This document shows, in pieces, positions 1-9,259 of a DNA stretch of 29,373 nucleotides; within the stretch, counting starts at the first letter, position 1, and the number at the start of each line of letters is the position of its first letter. Origin of the DNA: Alphaproteobacteria bacterium (lineage in GTDB: Bacteria > Myxococcota_A > UBA796 > GCA-2862545); assembly GCA_020632915.1 (NCBI GenBank), contig JACKEP010000040.1, positions 1 through 29,373 on the forward strand, given 5' to 3'. Position numbers and translations under genes: made by a program. Below the pieces are notes generated by a model. The model was not told where the DNA came from, ran no database searches, and saw only the letters and a list, made by a program, of their open reading frames with translations.

Positions 1-1810
1 GCGGCATCAGGTCGCCCTTGCGGCTCGCGACCTCCACGCCGGCCTTGTAGACGGCCACGGCCTCGTCCACCCGCTCCAGGCGCTCCAGGGCGCGGCCCGC
101 GGCGGCGTAGACGGGGCTGTTGTTCTTGTCGACCTCGAGGGCCTGGGCGAGCCAGCGCGCGGCCTCCTCGTGCTCGCCGAGCGTGAGCAGGGCGGTGCCC
201 ATGCCGAACAGCGCGATGGGGTCGGCGGCGTCGATCTCCAGCACGCGCGCGAACATCGCCTTCTTGCGCGCCGCGTCCTTGCGCTTGCCCTTCTCGAGGT
301 CCTCGTCGACGGTGGCGCCTGCACCCGATCGGCCGCGCGCGCGCGCCATCGACTTGAGCGTGGCCTTGCCGGCCTCGTCCTCGGCGGTCTGCTTGTCGCC
401 GAGCTTCATGTAGTACAGGGACAGGTTCGTGTTCACCATCGGCTCGTCCGGGACCACCTCCTCCAGGCGCCGGAACACGTCGATCGCCTCGTGGAAGTGG
501 CCCGATCGCCCGAGCATCACGCCGATGGCCTCGTACGCGTCGCCGAACGACGGATCGAGGCGCAGCGCCTCCTCCAGCAGGGCCAGGGCGCGGCCGGCCT
601 GGCCGTCGGCGAACGTGCGGATCGCGCGGTCGTAGAGCTGCTGGACCTGCGCGGCCGCGTCGGGCGCGCTGTACAGCGGGAGCAGGGCGATCGTGCCCGC
701 CACCGCCACGCCGTCGGCCTGCAGGTCCACCTGGGCCCCGGGCGTCCGGTCGGCGCGGCCGAGGTAGGCGAGCACCACAGGGGCGCCGGCCACCGGACTC
801 CAGGTGGCGCTGGCCAGCGTGCCGGCCTTCTTGCCGTCCCCGGCGTGGACGAGCGGCGTGCCCGGCGGCGGGAGCGTGGCGAGCCGCGCGGCGTCGGCGG
901 CCGCGTCGCCGGCCGAGGGCAGCACGATGGCCCGGAGCAGGTGGGGCACCGAGCCATAGGTGCGGACCCGCGCGATGACCTCCTGCCCGAGGTAGCAGCC
1001 CTTCGTGTAGCTGACGGCCTGCTGGTCGACGCCCGTCTCCGGCAGCAGCCGCTCCTTGCCGGCGCTCTCGGGGCCCAGGCGGGGGATGCCGGCCTCGATC
1101 CGCAGCACCTCCAGCGCCGCGGAGAACCCGGTGGTGTCGGTGACGACGCACCCCGCGGCAGTCGCCGCCGCCGTGACCGCGTCGACCACCGGGGCGACGA
1201 CGTCGGGCGCGGCGTCGGGCGGCAGGGCCACCAGGAAGCCGACATCGCCGGTGAGGCTGCGTCGGATCACCCACGTGCCCGCCGGCACCGCGAGCCCGGC
1301 GCGTCCGCGACGCAGGTCGCGGTGGGCGTGCTCGGGCAGCGTGCCCCAGGGCTCGAAGCCGAGCGGTCCGAAGGCGGCGTCCATCACGTCGGCAGCCTTG
1401 GGGCCCTGCACGGCGATCCAGGTCCGGGCAGGCTCCACCGACAGGGTGACGTCGTCGGCGAACAGGAAGGCGTCCAGATCGTCGCGCAGGCGCCCGACGT
1501 CGTCGGCGGGCAGCACCATGCGGAACGCCGTCGGGTCGTCCACGCGGCGGTGCAGGGTGAACAGGGCGCGCAGGTGGCCGGTGCGCGACACGCGGGCGCT
1601 GAGGTTGCCCGCCCCCGGGTCGACGCCGCTGACGTCGTTGGTGAGCTGGCTGTGCAGGAACACAGCGGCGTCGGGCCCCACCGCGGCCAGCACCGCCGGT
1701 GCGGCCATGCCCACGACGGCGGCGCCGCCGGCATCTGCGGGGTCGAGCACACCCACCAGGGCCGTGCGGCGCGCCGCGGTCGCGGCGTCGATCGCTCCGT
1801 CGGAGCTCAC
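1..1810 (-). CDS. ygfZ: YgfZ/GcvT-like folate-binding Fe-S maturation protein fused to TPR repeats (3' end cut by window)
   Basis: The frame runs 603 codons from a GTG at 1810 without a stop to the window edge, so the C-terminus is missing. Residues 1-375 are YgfZ/GcvT-like: an F-L-H-S-Q-L-T-N-D-V stretch (residues 51-60) and the family signature K270-G-C-Y-L-G-Q-E277 with the conserved Cys272. Known YgfZ proteins (about 325 residues) bind tetrahydrofolate and help assemble or repair certain Fe-S enzymes. From about residue 388 to the end the sequence becomes helical with TPR-like units (near 388-455 and 530-597), joined by a charged Lys/Arg/Glu-rich stretch (about 485-520). That tail is not part of ordinary YgfZ. 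The GTG overlaps the stop of the Fe-S carrier gene (GTGA), so translation is probably coupled. The YgfZ assignment is firm; the role of the TPR tail, perhaps partner docking, is inference. Confidence 0.88.
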   Translation of the reverse strand, partial: MSSDGAIDAATAARRTALVGVLDPADAGGAAVVGMAAPAVLAAVGPDAAVFLHSQLTNDVSGVDPGAGNLSARVSRTGHLRALFTLHRRVDDPTAFRMVLPADDVGRLRDDLDAFLFADDVTLSVEPARTWIAVQGPKAADVMDAAFGPLGFEPWGTLPEHAHRDLRRGRAGLAVPAGTWVIRRSLTGDVGFLVALPPDAAPDVVAPVVDAVTAAATAAGCVVTDTTGFSAALEVLRIEAGIPRLGPESAGKERLLPETGVDQQAVSYTKGCYLGQEVIARVRTYGSVPHLLRAIVLPSAGDAAADAARLATLPPPGTPLVHAGDGKKAGTLASATWSPVAGAPVVLAYLGRADRTPGAQVDLQADGVAVAGTIALLPLYSAPDAAAQVQQLYDRAIRTFADGQAGRALALLEEALRLDPSFGDAYEAIGVMLGRSGHFHEAIDVFRRLEEVVPDEPMVNTNLSLYYMKLGDKQTAEDEAGKATLKSMARARGRSGAGATVDEDLEKGKRKDAARKKAMFARVLEIDAADPIALFGMGTALLTLGEHEEAARWLAQALEVDKNNSPVYAAAGRALERLERVDEAVAVYKAGVEVASRKGDLMP

Positions 1811-2154
1811 AGGCTGAACGACTCGCCGCACCCGCAGGTGTTGGCCGCGTGCGGGTTGACGAACTGCCAGCCCTTGCCCTGCAGGCCGCCCTGGTAGTCG
1901 AGCGTGATGCCGCCCAGGTAGATCGTGGACTTGCGGTCGAGGTAGACGTCGAAGTCGCCGTAGGAGACCACGGTGTCGCCCTCGCGGGCGTCGTCGAACT
2001 CACGGACGTAGGTCAGGCCGGAGCAGCCGCCGCCCTTGATGCCCAGCCGCAGGCCCTTGCCGGCGTTGTCGGCCTCGCCGAGCAGGCGACGCACCTCGGC
2101 CTGGGCCGACGGCGTCAGGTGGATGAGCTTGCCTTCGTCGTAGGTGGCGTCCAT
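1807..2154 (-). CDS. erpA: A-type iron-sulfur carrier (ErpA/IscA/HesB family)
   Basis: A 115-residue protein of the usual length for HesB/IscA/ErpA scaffolds. It carries the three invariant cysteines of the family: Cys44 in G-G-G-C-S-G-L, and Cys107 and Cys109 in the C-terminal C-G-C-G-E-S-F motif. A-type carriers hold a 2Fe-2S or 4Fe-4S cluster and pass it to apo-enzymes in the cytoplasm. The ATG at 2154 has an AGAGGG-like ribosome site five bases upstream. The stop overlaps the start of the YgfZ-TPR gene, which acts in the same pathway, so the two are probably made together. Whether the ortholog is ErpA, IscA or SufA cannot be settled from sequence alone, because no isc or suf genes are in view; the C-G-C-G-E-S-F ending fits ErpA-type carriers well. 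Confidence 0.9.
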   Translation of the reverse strand: MDATYDEGKLIHLTPSAQAEVRRLLGEADNAGKGLRLGIKGGGCSGLTYVREFDDAREGDTVVSYGDFDVYLDRKSTIYLGGITLDYQGGLQGKGWQFVNPHAANTCGCGESFSL

Positions 2155-2164
2155 GGGACCCTCT

Positions 2165-2200
2165 CAGGATGGCCGGCGCAGGGGCGCCCGACCCCTAGAT
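2165..2200 (-). promoter_or_regulatory. 5' leader of the Fe-S carrier gene; see the promoter and inverted repeat just upstream
   Basis: This stretch lies between the candidate promoter at 2202-2229 and the ATG at 2154. It contains no reading frame and no stem longer than a few bases. It is listed only so that the 109-bp gap between kbl and the Fe-S carrier gene is accounted for. Confidence 0.2.
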
Positions 2201-2201
2201 A

Positions 2202-2229
2202 TAGCACCGGTCCGGTCCTCGACAATGGG
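2202..2229 (-). promoter_or_regulatory. Candidate sigma-70-like promoter of the Fe-S carrier/YgfZ operon
   Basis: Read on the minus strand, a TTGTCG box (4 of 6 to TTGACA) is followed after 16 bases by TATATC (4 of 6 to TATAAT). This A/T-rich hexamer stands out in an otherwise very GC-rich gap. It lies about 48-75 bases upstream of the ATG. The spacer contains one arm of a perfect inverted repeat, which would suit a repressor or activator site. Promoters in this lineage are not well defined, so this is tentative. Confidence 0.35.
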
Positions 2230-2242
2230 GGGGACCGGACCG
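2208..2242. repeat. Perfect 11-bp inverted repeat in the kbl to Fe-S carrier gap
   Basis: The arms CGGTCCGGTCC (2208-2218) and GGACCGGACCG (2232-2242) are perfectly complementary across a 13-base loop. The position just past the kbl stop on the minus strand would allow a transcription terminator, but no T-tract follows. It also overlaps the candidate promoter of the Fe-S carrier gene, so an operator is equally possible. Each arm is itself a tandem of GGTCC/GGACC units. Confidence 0.55.
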
Positions 2243-2263
2243 ACCGACACACCGGGACAGGCC

Positions 2264-3460
<1,197 letters not shown>

Positions 3461-3547
3461 GGGGGCTCCAGGGTGTGCGGTGGCCAGTTGCGTAGCACGC
3501 CGCCCGTCCCGACACCGACGCTGCGGCGGTCGCGATACGCACCGCCG

Positions 3548-5011
3548 ATGGACGCCTCCGACGCCCCCGCGCCCCGCCCGTCACCCGACCGCTGGCTCAC
3601 CGCCCTCGGTGCGCTGATCGCCGTGGCCGTGGCCGGTGTGCTGCGCTGGCCCGGCCTGGCGCGCGCCTACACGTCCGACGAGGTCGGCACGATGATCCCC
3701 GGTGGGTTCTGGGCGCAGCTCGCCGACCCGGAGACCGGCGTCAACCCCCCGCTGTGGCGGTGGCTCACCACGGCGCGCCTGCCCGCCGCCGAGGCGCTCG
3801 CGCAAGGCCGCGAGCTGTCGCTGGTGCTGCAGCTGGGTGCCGTGGGGCTCGGCGTGGCGGTCGGACGCCTCGTGGGCGGGCGGTGGTGGACGGGCTGGCT
3901 CGTCGGGCTGCTGCTCGCCGTCCACCCGTGGTCGGTGTGGGAGGCGCCCACGGCGCGCGTCTACGGCCTGCTCACGTTCGTCATGCAGGCCCACCTGCTC
4001 GCCGTGGCCCTGTGGCTCGATCACCCCACGCGCGCGCGAGCCGTGGCCGTGGCGGCAACGGCCGCTGTGGTCCCGTGGACCCACTACGCGGCGCTGCCCT
4101 GGCTCGCGATGGTGGGCCTGGGGGTGACGGTCTGTGTGCCCGGGCGCCGGCGCCTGCTCGCGCTCTACGTGCCCTCCGTGGTGGCCGCGCTGCCCCTGGT
4201 GTCCCACGTGCTGCACGACGCCGGCCGCCGGGTGCCGCCCCAGCGCACGGTCGGCGAGGTCGTCGATCTCGTCGCGAGCATGGATCTCGCCACGCGCGCG
4301 CTGCCCCACCTGCGCGCCGGGGTCACGTCGGTGCCCGACAACCCGAGCCTGCCGGTGGTGGTGCTGGCGGCGTGCCTGCTCGGGGTGGTCGCGGCCGCCC
4401 GCCGCGTCCCCGGGGTGCTCTGGCTCGCGTGGTGGTCGGCGCTGGCGGTGCCGATCGGCGTGGCGATCATCGCGCCCCACCAGCTGGTCCGACCCACGAC
4501 GACGATGCTCATGGCCGTGGCGGCGGCGCCGTTGCTCTTCGGGGCGCCGGCGCGGCTGCCGACGGGGTGGGCCCGCGCGCTGGGCGCGCTGCTGGTGACG
4601 GGCGTGCTCGCGTGGGGGGCCGCGCTGCGGTGGGACACGTTCGAAGCCAGCGACGCCACGGGCCGGACCGTGCGCGCGGTGGCCGAGGCCATCCACGACG
4701 ACGCCTTCCCGCCCGGCCCGTTCCTGCTCACGCCCCGCGGTGAGGCGCTGACGCTGTACTTCTACCTGACCGGTCGCTACGCGCGGAACGCGCCGCGGGG
4801 GGAGGGGTGCCGGGACTGCTTCGTGGTGCGCGGGCGCACCTTCCTGCCCCGCGACGCCGCCGACGCCACCACGGCCCCGTTCGTGCTGTCGGTCGATCCG
4901 CGGGGGACGCCGCCGGTCGGCTGCCTGCCGCTGGATGCGCCCCCTGGCGCCCGTCTGTGGGCCTGCCCGCCGCCGGAGCCGGCCCCGGCCGACGAGCAGA
5001 CCATTCGCTGA
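3548..5011 (+). CDS. Polytopic membrane glycosyltransferase of the GT-C/PMT-like (GT39/ArnT) type
   Basis: A 487-residue integral membrane protein. After a Pro-rich cytoplasmic start comes a first hydrophobic helix (about 17-35), then Y-T-S-D44-E45-V-G. This is the acidic pair just after the first helix that marks PMT/ArnT-like GT-C enzymes, which move sugars from polyprenyl-phosphate carriers outside the cytoplasmic membrane. About ten further hydrophobic stretches follow, with a W-x-H-Y-A-A-L-P-W segment in the middle. A soluble C-terminal part (about 390-487) has five cysteines and a Pro-rich tail. The ATG at 3548 was chosen because the frame upstream of it lies antisense to kbl; no clear ribosome site precedes it. 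The donor and acceptor are unknown. The lipoprotein gene 62 bp downstream is probably cotranscribed. Family placement rests on topology and the acidic motif only. Confidence 0.72.
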   Translation: MDASDAPAPRPSPDRWLTALGALIAVAVAGVLRWPGLARAYTSDEVGTMIPGGFWAQLADPETGVNPPLWRWLTTARLPAAEALAQGRELSLVLQLGAVGLGVAVGRLVGGRWWTGWLVGLLLAVHPWSVWEAPTARVYGLLTFVMQAHLLAVALWLDHPTRARAVAVAATAAVVPWTHYAALPWLAMVGLGVTVCVPGRRRLLALYVPSVVAALPLVSHVLHDAGRRVPPQRTVGEVVDLVASMDLATRALPHLRAGVTSVPDNPSLPVVVLAACLLGVVAAARRVPGVLWLAWWSALAVPIGVAIIAPHQLVRPTTTMLMAVAAAPLLFGAPARLPTGWARALGALLVTGVLAWGAALRWDTFEASDATGRTVRAVAEAIHDDAFPPGPFLLTPRGEALTLYFYLTGRYARNAPRGEGCRDCFVVRGRTFLPRDAADATTAPFVLSVDPRGTPPVGCLPLDAPPGARLWACPPPEPAPADEQTIR

Positions 5012-5073
5012 CGACGCGGGCGCGCGGATCGCCTCGGTTGCGTGGTACGAACCGGCGATGCCTCGGAGTCGCC

Positions 5074-6804
5074 ATGCGCCCTGCCGCCTCCTCCCTCGTC
5101 GTCGCCCTCGCCCTCGTGGCCGTGAGCGGGTGCTCCGAGACCGGAGCCCTCGATGGTGAGGACGTCGTCGTCCCGCTGTCGCTCCAGATCGACACGCCCA
5201 CCTACGGCGCGTTCCTCGGCACCGACGTCGCGCGCATCGCCGGCCGGGTCACGCCGATCACGGCGTCGGTCACGGTCGAGGGCGTGGTGGTGCCGGTCAA
5301 GGTCGACGGCTCGTTCCTCGTCGACGTCCCCGTGCGCCGGCCCTACAAGATCCTCGACATCGCGGCCACCGACGGCACCGAGGTGATGTCCGAGCGCTTT
5401 CCGGTGTTTCGGGGCCGGGATCCGCTGGAGAGCTGGCCCGGGGCCCTCACGGCCCGCCTCACGCCGGACGGGCTGATCGCGCTGGAGACCGTGCTCGAGG
5501 GCACCGTCACCGACCTCCTCGACCAGGCCGTGCCCGCCGGCACGGTGTTCCCGGTGGGCAACGGCATCGAGCTCGAGCTCGTCGGCATCACGCTCGGGGC
5601 GTTCGACGTCACCCTCGACCCCACGGCCGAGGGCCTGGAGGCCACGTTCGGCGTCGACGACGCCGTCATCGAGGTCGTCGTCCACGGGTCGATCGGCGGC
5701 TTCCCGCTCGACGTGCCGGGCGCGCTCACGTTCCCCGAGGCCGCGCTGGCGGCGCGCCTCGATCTGTCGATCTCCGACCAGGGCGAGGTGATGGTGGGGC
5801 TCACGGAGCCCGACGTCGCCTTCGAGGTGCCCACCGTCGAGCTGTTCGGCGCCAACCTCGACTTCCTGTCCGACCTGATCGCGCAGAACCTCGACCTGGA
5901 GACGCTCCTGTCCGACCAGCTCGACGGCCTGCTCGGGGGGCTCGACGGCGTGCCGGTGTTCGGTCCGATCGACTTCGAGACCGACCTGCTGGGCACGTCG
6001 ATCGCGGTGTCGCTCACCGACCTGACCACCGACGACAAGGGCGTGGGGCTCGGGCTCGGCATCGGCCTCGGCGGACCGGTGCCGCCGTCGGCCAAGGACG
6101 TGCCGCTGCCCGGCGACGACTTCTCGGGCCGCACCGATCTGGCGCTCGCCGTCCACGATGGCCTGCTCCAGCTCCTGCTGGACTCCGACCTCCTCGACCT
6201 GCTCGACACCGACCTGCAGCTGCCGGGCTTCCTCGGCGTGTTCTTCGATCCGCTGATCGAGGGGCTCCCGGGCGGCGGCCAGGTGCCCGAGCACGACGGC
6301 TGGTGTGTGAGCATCGATCCGGGCGACGCGAAGGTCGCGCGCTTCGGGGTGGGCGACGACCCGCTGGCCGGGATCTACATGCCGGTCGCCGGCGTCACGT
6401 TCTCCACGCTGCCGCCCGGTGGCGGGGCCTGCGAGCCGTGGCTGGTCACGTCGCTGGCGCTCGAGGTCGCGCTCGACGTCAGCCAGGGCACGAAGCTGTC
6501 GATCGACCTGTCGGTGCCCGAGGGGATCGTGGTGTCCTACGGCGCGGTCGGCGCCGACGAGGATGAGATCGTCCCCCGCATCGGCGGGCTGCTGGAGAGC
6601 CTGCTGTCGCTGCTCGGTGGCTTCACCGAGATCGACCTCGCCGACCTGCTGGGCGGCGGTGCCGGTGGTGTCGCGGGCCTCCCGCTCGATGGACTGTCGC
6701 TGGAGATCCAGGACAGCAAGCGCCTGATCGGCGCCGACGGCGCGCCGGTCGAGGACATGGTCGAGATCGGCGTGAGCCTGTTCGGCGACCCCGCCGCCAA
6801 CTGA
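5074..6804 (+). CDS. Large secreted lipoprotein of unknown function, Ig-like N-terminus plus possible TULIP/BPI-like body
   Basis: A 576-residue protein with a lipoprotein signal peptide and lipobox (V-A-V-S-G-C20-S), so it is probably anchored to a membrane. Residues about 35-100 look like an Ig-like beta domain (a repeated T-V-E-G-V-V-V-P-V-K-V-D-G pattern). Residues about 115-400 alternate long amphipathic beta strands with short helices rich in L-D-L-L-x-x-L. This pattern resembles tubular lipid-binding (TULIP/BPI-like) proteins, but that is a guess from pattern and not from a motif. Two later cysteines (in G-W-C-V-S and G-A-C-E-P) could form a disulfide. The protein is strongly acidic with almost no lysine. 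The ATG at 5074 has GGAG five bases upstream. No enzymatic motif was seen. The neighbour upstream is the GT-C enzyme. Confidence 0.8.
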   Translation: MRPAASSLVVALALVAVSGCSETGALDGEDVVVPLSLQIDTPTYGAFLGTDVARIAGRVTPITASVTVEGVVVPVKVDGSFLVDVPVRRPYKILDIAATDGTEVMSERFPVFRGRDPLESWPGALTARLTPDGLIALETVLEGTVTDLLDQAVPAGTVFPVGNGIELELVGITLGAFDVTLDPTAEGLEATFGVDDAVIEVVVHGSIGGFPLDVPGALTFPEAALAARLDLSISDQGEVMVGLTEPDVAFEVPTVELFGANLDFLSDLIAQNLDLETLLSDQLDGLLGGLDGVPVFGPIDFETDLLGTSIAVSLTDLTTDDKGVGLGLGIGLGGPVPPSAKDVPLPGDDFSGRTDLALAVHDGLLQLLLDSDLLDLLDTDLQLPGFLGVFFDPLIEGLPGGGQVPEHDGWCVSIDPGDAKVARFGVGDDPLAGIYMPVAGVTFSTLPPGGGACEPWLVTSLALEVALDVSQGTKLSIDLSVPEGIVVSYGAVGADEDEIVPRIGGLLESLLSLLGGFTEIDLADLLGGGAGGVAGLPLDGLSLEIQDSKRLIGADGAPVEDMVEIGVSLFGDPAAN

Positions 6805-6840
6805 CGCGGGGCAGCGACCGCGCGCGTTCGATCGTGGGGC

Positions 6841-7872
6841 CTACCGGTAGACGTCACCAAGCTGGGTGGCCGGCACCGGCGCGGGCGACCGCGTCTGCTG
6901 GGAGCGCTGCGCCACGAAGGCGGCGAAGCGCACGAACAGCGCGTCGCGGAGGAACACGGCGGCCAGGCACCAGAGCAGCAGCAGGGTGACCGCGCCCCAG
7001 CCGATCGTGAGCCAGCCGGCCATCCCGACGAAGGGCACCAGGCCGATGAGCCACGGTCGCAGCGTGGGCACCCGCACGGCCTCGTGCACGCCCAGGGCCG
7101 CGCTCGCGCAGAAGCCGACGAGGACGCCGGCCACCCACCACGACAGTCCGCCGTACAGGCACACCCCCGCAGGCAGCGCCAGCAGGCCGTTGCGGGTGAG
7201 GTCGGCGAGGTGGGCGGCGGCGGCGAGCCCCGCCTCGTCCACGGCGACCTGCACGTGCAGGCTGCGTCGGATCGCCGCCAGGCAGAGCGGGATCGCCTGG
7301 TGGTCGACGACCTCGTCCACACCGGCCTGGACGCGCCGCACCAGCCCCCGGTGACTGACCCAGAGCGTGGTCGGGTCGTCGACCTCGACGAGCTGCCGGT
7401 GCACGCCCAGGTGGGGGCGGTCGGCGTAGCGCGCCCGCACCCGGTCGGACTCCATGCGGTCGAACAGCGCGTCGAGCCACGGCACGGGATGGGCGCTCGC
7501 GGCGTCGACCGCCGAGATGCCGGTGGTGGCGTCGAAGGTGGTGTCGAGCGGGGCGGCGGCGGTGCCCTCGGGGGTGGCCCACGCGGGCACGCGGGTCTCG
7601 ACGAGCTCACCGCTCGACAGCAGCGTCACCATCACCAGCCGGATGCCCTCGTCGAGGAGCTCCCGGAACGCGAACGCGTCGCCGTAGCGGGCCACGTACA
7701 GCACCGCCGTGGTGCTGTCGGGCGGGGCCCGGTCGAGGTGGGCCACACGGACCACGCCGAGCCGCCGGAAGCCCAGCGCTTCGAGCTCGGGAGCCTGCAG
7801 GGCCGACGCGGCTGCGGACGCATCGCGGGTGGCATCCTCGACCAGGATGCCCTCGGGTGACCGACGATCCAC
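6841..7872 (-). CDS. Membrane protein of unknown function with soluble N-domain and C-terminal helices
   Basis: A 343-residue protein that I cannot assign to a family. The N-terminal two thirds (1-225) look soluble and mixed alpha/beta. The C-terminus has hydrophobic segments at about 230-262, 275-290 and 292-308, consistent with three or four membrane helices, followed by a short polar tail. The start was set at GTG 7872 because GGAGG sits seven bases upstream; a frame extension to 7935 would add 21 residues of low-complexity sequence. The gene follows tdh on the same strand after 84 bp and may be cotranscribed with it. It converges with the lipoprotein gene across a 36-bp gap. Confidence 0.75.
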   Translation of the reverse strand: MDRRSPEGILVEDATRDASAAASALQAPELEALGFRRLGVVRVAHLDRAPPDSTTAVLYVARYGDAFAFRELLDEGIRLVMVTLLSSGELVETRVPAWATPEGTAAAPLDTTFDATTGISAVDAASAHPVPWLDALFDRMESDRVRARYADRPHLGVHRQLVEVDDPTTLWVSHRGLVRRVQAGVDEVVDHQAIPLCLAAIRRSLHVQVAVDEAGLAAAAHLADLTRNGLLALPAGVCLYGGLSWWVAGVLVGFCASAALGVHEAVRVPTLRPWLIGLVPFVGMAGWLTIGWGAVTLLLLWCLAAVFLRDALFVRFAAFVAQRSQQTRSPAPVPATQLGDVYR

Positions 7873-7956
7873 GCACTGTCCTCCGGGCGGCGCCCTATCA
7901 TGCCCGGCCGACGCTCGATCGCGCGGCAGATGCACACCGGCGCGGTGGGCACCCGC

Positions 7957-9126
7957 CTACGAGAAGCGCACCACGACCTTGGGGTGGGTTCGGATCATCT
8001 CCTCGAAGCTGTCGCGTTCCCACGTATCGATGTCGACGATCGTGCCCTTGCCCTGCTCCAGGATGACGTCCCACACGGCGTCCTGGATGCCGTTGCCGTC
8101 GTGCTCCAGCAGGGCGCGGGTGATGTGCCAGGTCTCGAAGATCCGCCGGCCGACCACACCGTGCAGCTGCAGCCCGTTCATGATCACGCGGTGGAAGTCC
8201 TCGATGCGGGCCTCGCCGTTCTTCACCCCGAACAGGATCACGTGGCCGCCGCGTCGCACCACGTGCAGCGCGTTGTTCAGGGAGTTGTGGAAGCCCGACA
8301 TCTCCATCACCACGTCGACGCCCACGCCGTCGGTGAGGCGGCGCACCTGGGCGATCAGCTCGGTGTCGGACGCCCACGGCGCGTCGGCGGGCGGTGTGCC
8401 CGGCGTGAGCACCTCGTCGCAGCCGAGGCGCCGGGCCAGATCGGCGTGGTGGGGGTCGGGCTCGACGCCGATCACCTGCCGGGCGCCCATGCCGCGGGCG
8501 ATGAGCGTGGCGAACAGCCCGATGGTGCCCGTGCCGAGGATGGCGACGGACTTGCCGCGCAGGTCGACCACCTGGCAGGCGTGGACGGCGTTGCCGAACG
8601 GCTCCTGGATCGCGGCCACCTCGGGGCGGATCTTCGAGATGTCGGTGCGCCACAGCGCCTTGGCGGGCAGCTTGACGTACTCCGCGAAGCAGCCGTCCAT
8701 GCTGATCCCGATGATCTTCTCGCGCGCGCACACGTGGCGCTCGCCGAGGCGGCACTGCAGGCACGTGCCGCAGATGATGTGGGACTCCGTCGTGACGACC
8801 TCGCCGGGGCGGTAGCCGTACTTCGCCGGCACCCGGGAGCCGACCTCGACGATCTCGCCGAGCAGCTCGTGGCCGAAGATCCGTTTGTCCCGATGTTCTT
8901 CGTCGAGGCTGTTGGCGATCATGTCGCCGAACGCCCGCCGGGACCAGATGCCGCGGTCGGACCCGCAGAACCCGGCGTAGCGCACCTTGAGGATGACGTG
9001 CGAGGCGTCGCGCGTGTCGTTCGCCTCGTCGAGCGTGGGGATCGGCACCCGCTCCTTGACCATGCCAGTCGAGCCCTCCCAGGACTCGCGGCTGCGATCG
9101 AAGGTCAGCGCCCACATGTCGGCCAT
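7957..9126 (-). CDS. tdh: L-threonine 3-dehydrogenase (zinc-dependent MDR family)
   Basis: A 389-residue medium-chain dehydrogenase. Catalytic zinc ligands are visible: Cys54 in G-F-C-G-S-D and His86-Glu87 in G-H-E-L-L-G. The structural-zinc lobe has Cys119, 122, 125 and 133. E-P-F-G-N-A-V-H (175-182) matches the segment typical of threonine dehydrogenases, and the NAD-binding turn is G-T-G-T-I-G (198-203). Tdh oxidises L-threonine to 2-amino-3-ketobutyrate, the substrate of the Kbl encoded at 2264-3460. ATG 9126 was chosen over a GTG 60 bases upstream because GGAG lies seven bases before it and homology begins at M-A-D-M-W-A-L. Substrate choice within the MDR family is inferred partly from the presence of kbl; a related polyol dehydrogenase role is possible. 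Confidence 0.85.
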   Translation of the reverse strand: MADMWALTFDRSRESWEGSTGMVKERVPIPTLDEANDTRDASHVILKVRYAGFCGSDRGIWSRRAFGDMIANSLDEEHRDKRIFGHELLGEIVEVGSRVPAKYGYRPGEVVTTESHIICGTCLQCRLGERHVCAREKIIGISMDGCFAEYVKLPAKALWRTDISKIRPEVAAIQEPFGNAVHACQVVDLRGKSVAILGTGTIGLFATLIARGMGARQVIGVEPDPHHADLARRLGCDEVLTPGTPPADAPWASDTELIAQVRRLTDGVGVDVVMEMSGFHNSLNNALHVVRRGGHVILFGVKNGEARIEDFHRVIMNGLQLHGVVGRRIFETWHITRALLEHDGNGIQDAVWDVILEQGKGTIVDIDTWERDSFEEMIRTHPKVVVRFS

Positions 9127-9182
9127 GCCTGCTCCGGAGACGTCCAGCGTCGATGGAGCGTGAGCTAACCCGGACGCCGCGT

Positions 9183-9202
9183 CCACCGCGCCGACGCGGT
9201 GG
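9183..9202. terminator. Strong hairpin between yigZ and tdh (terminator or operator)
   Basis: An 8-bp perfect GC stem (CCACCGCG and CGCGGTGG) closes a four-base loop, in the 133-bp gap between the yigZ stop and the tdh start. No T-tract follows on the minus strand, so a classical intrinsic terminator is not supported. The hairpin could still end yigZ transcription, or sit in the tdh leader. The rest of this gap shows no reading frame. Confidence 0.4.
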
Positions 9203-9259
9203 GACGTGTTCGAAGCTGACGATCCGCGACCGGGGCCCGGACCGCGCCGCGAGCGCGCC

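Noticed and set aside
170..1897. A 575-codon open frame on the plus strand opposite ygfZ
   Set aside because: It is a stop-poor antisense frame caused by high GC; its translation is His/Arg/Val-rich with no domain, while the minus frame has clear YgfZ motifs.
4777..6294. A 505-codon frame antisense to the glycosyltransferase and lipoprotein genes
   Set aside because: Low-complexity translation without motifs; the plus strand has a lipobox and good ribosome site.
9205..9225. A TTCGAA near 9209 as a tRNA T-loop
   Set aside because: No acceptor stem, anticodon arm or CCA-side pairing could be built around it.
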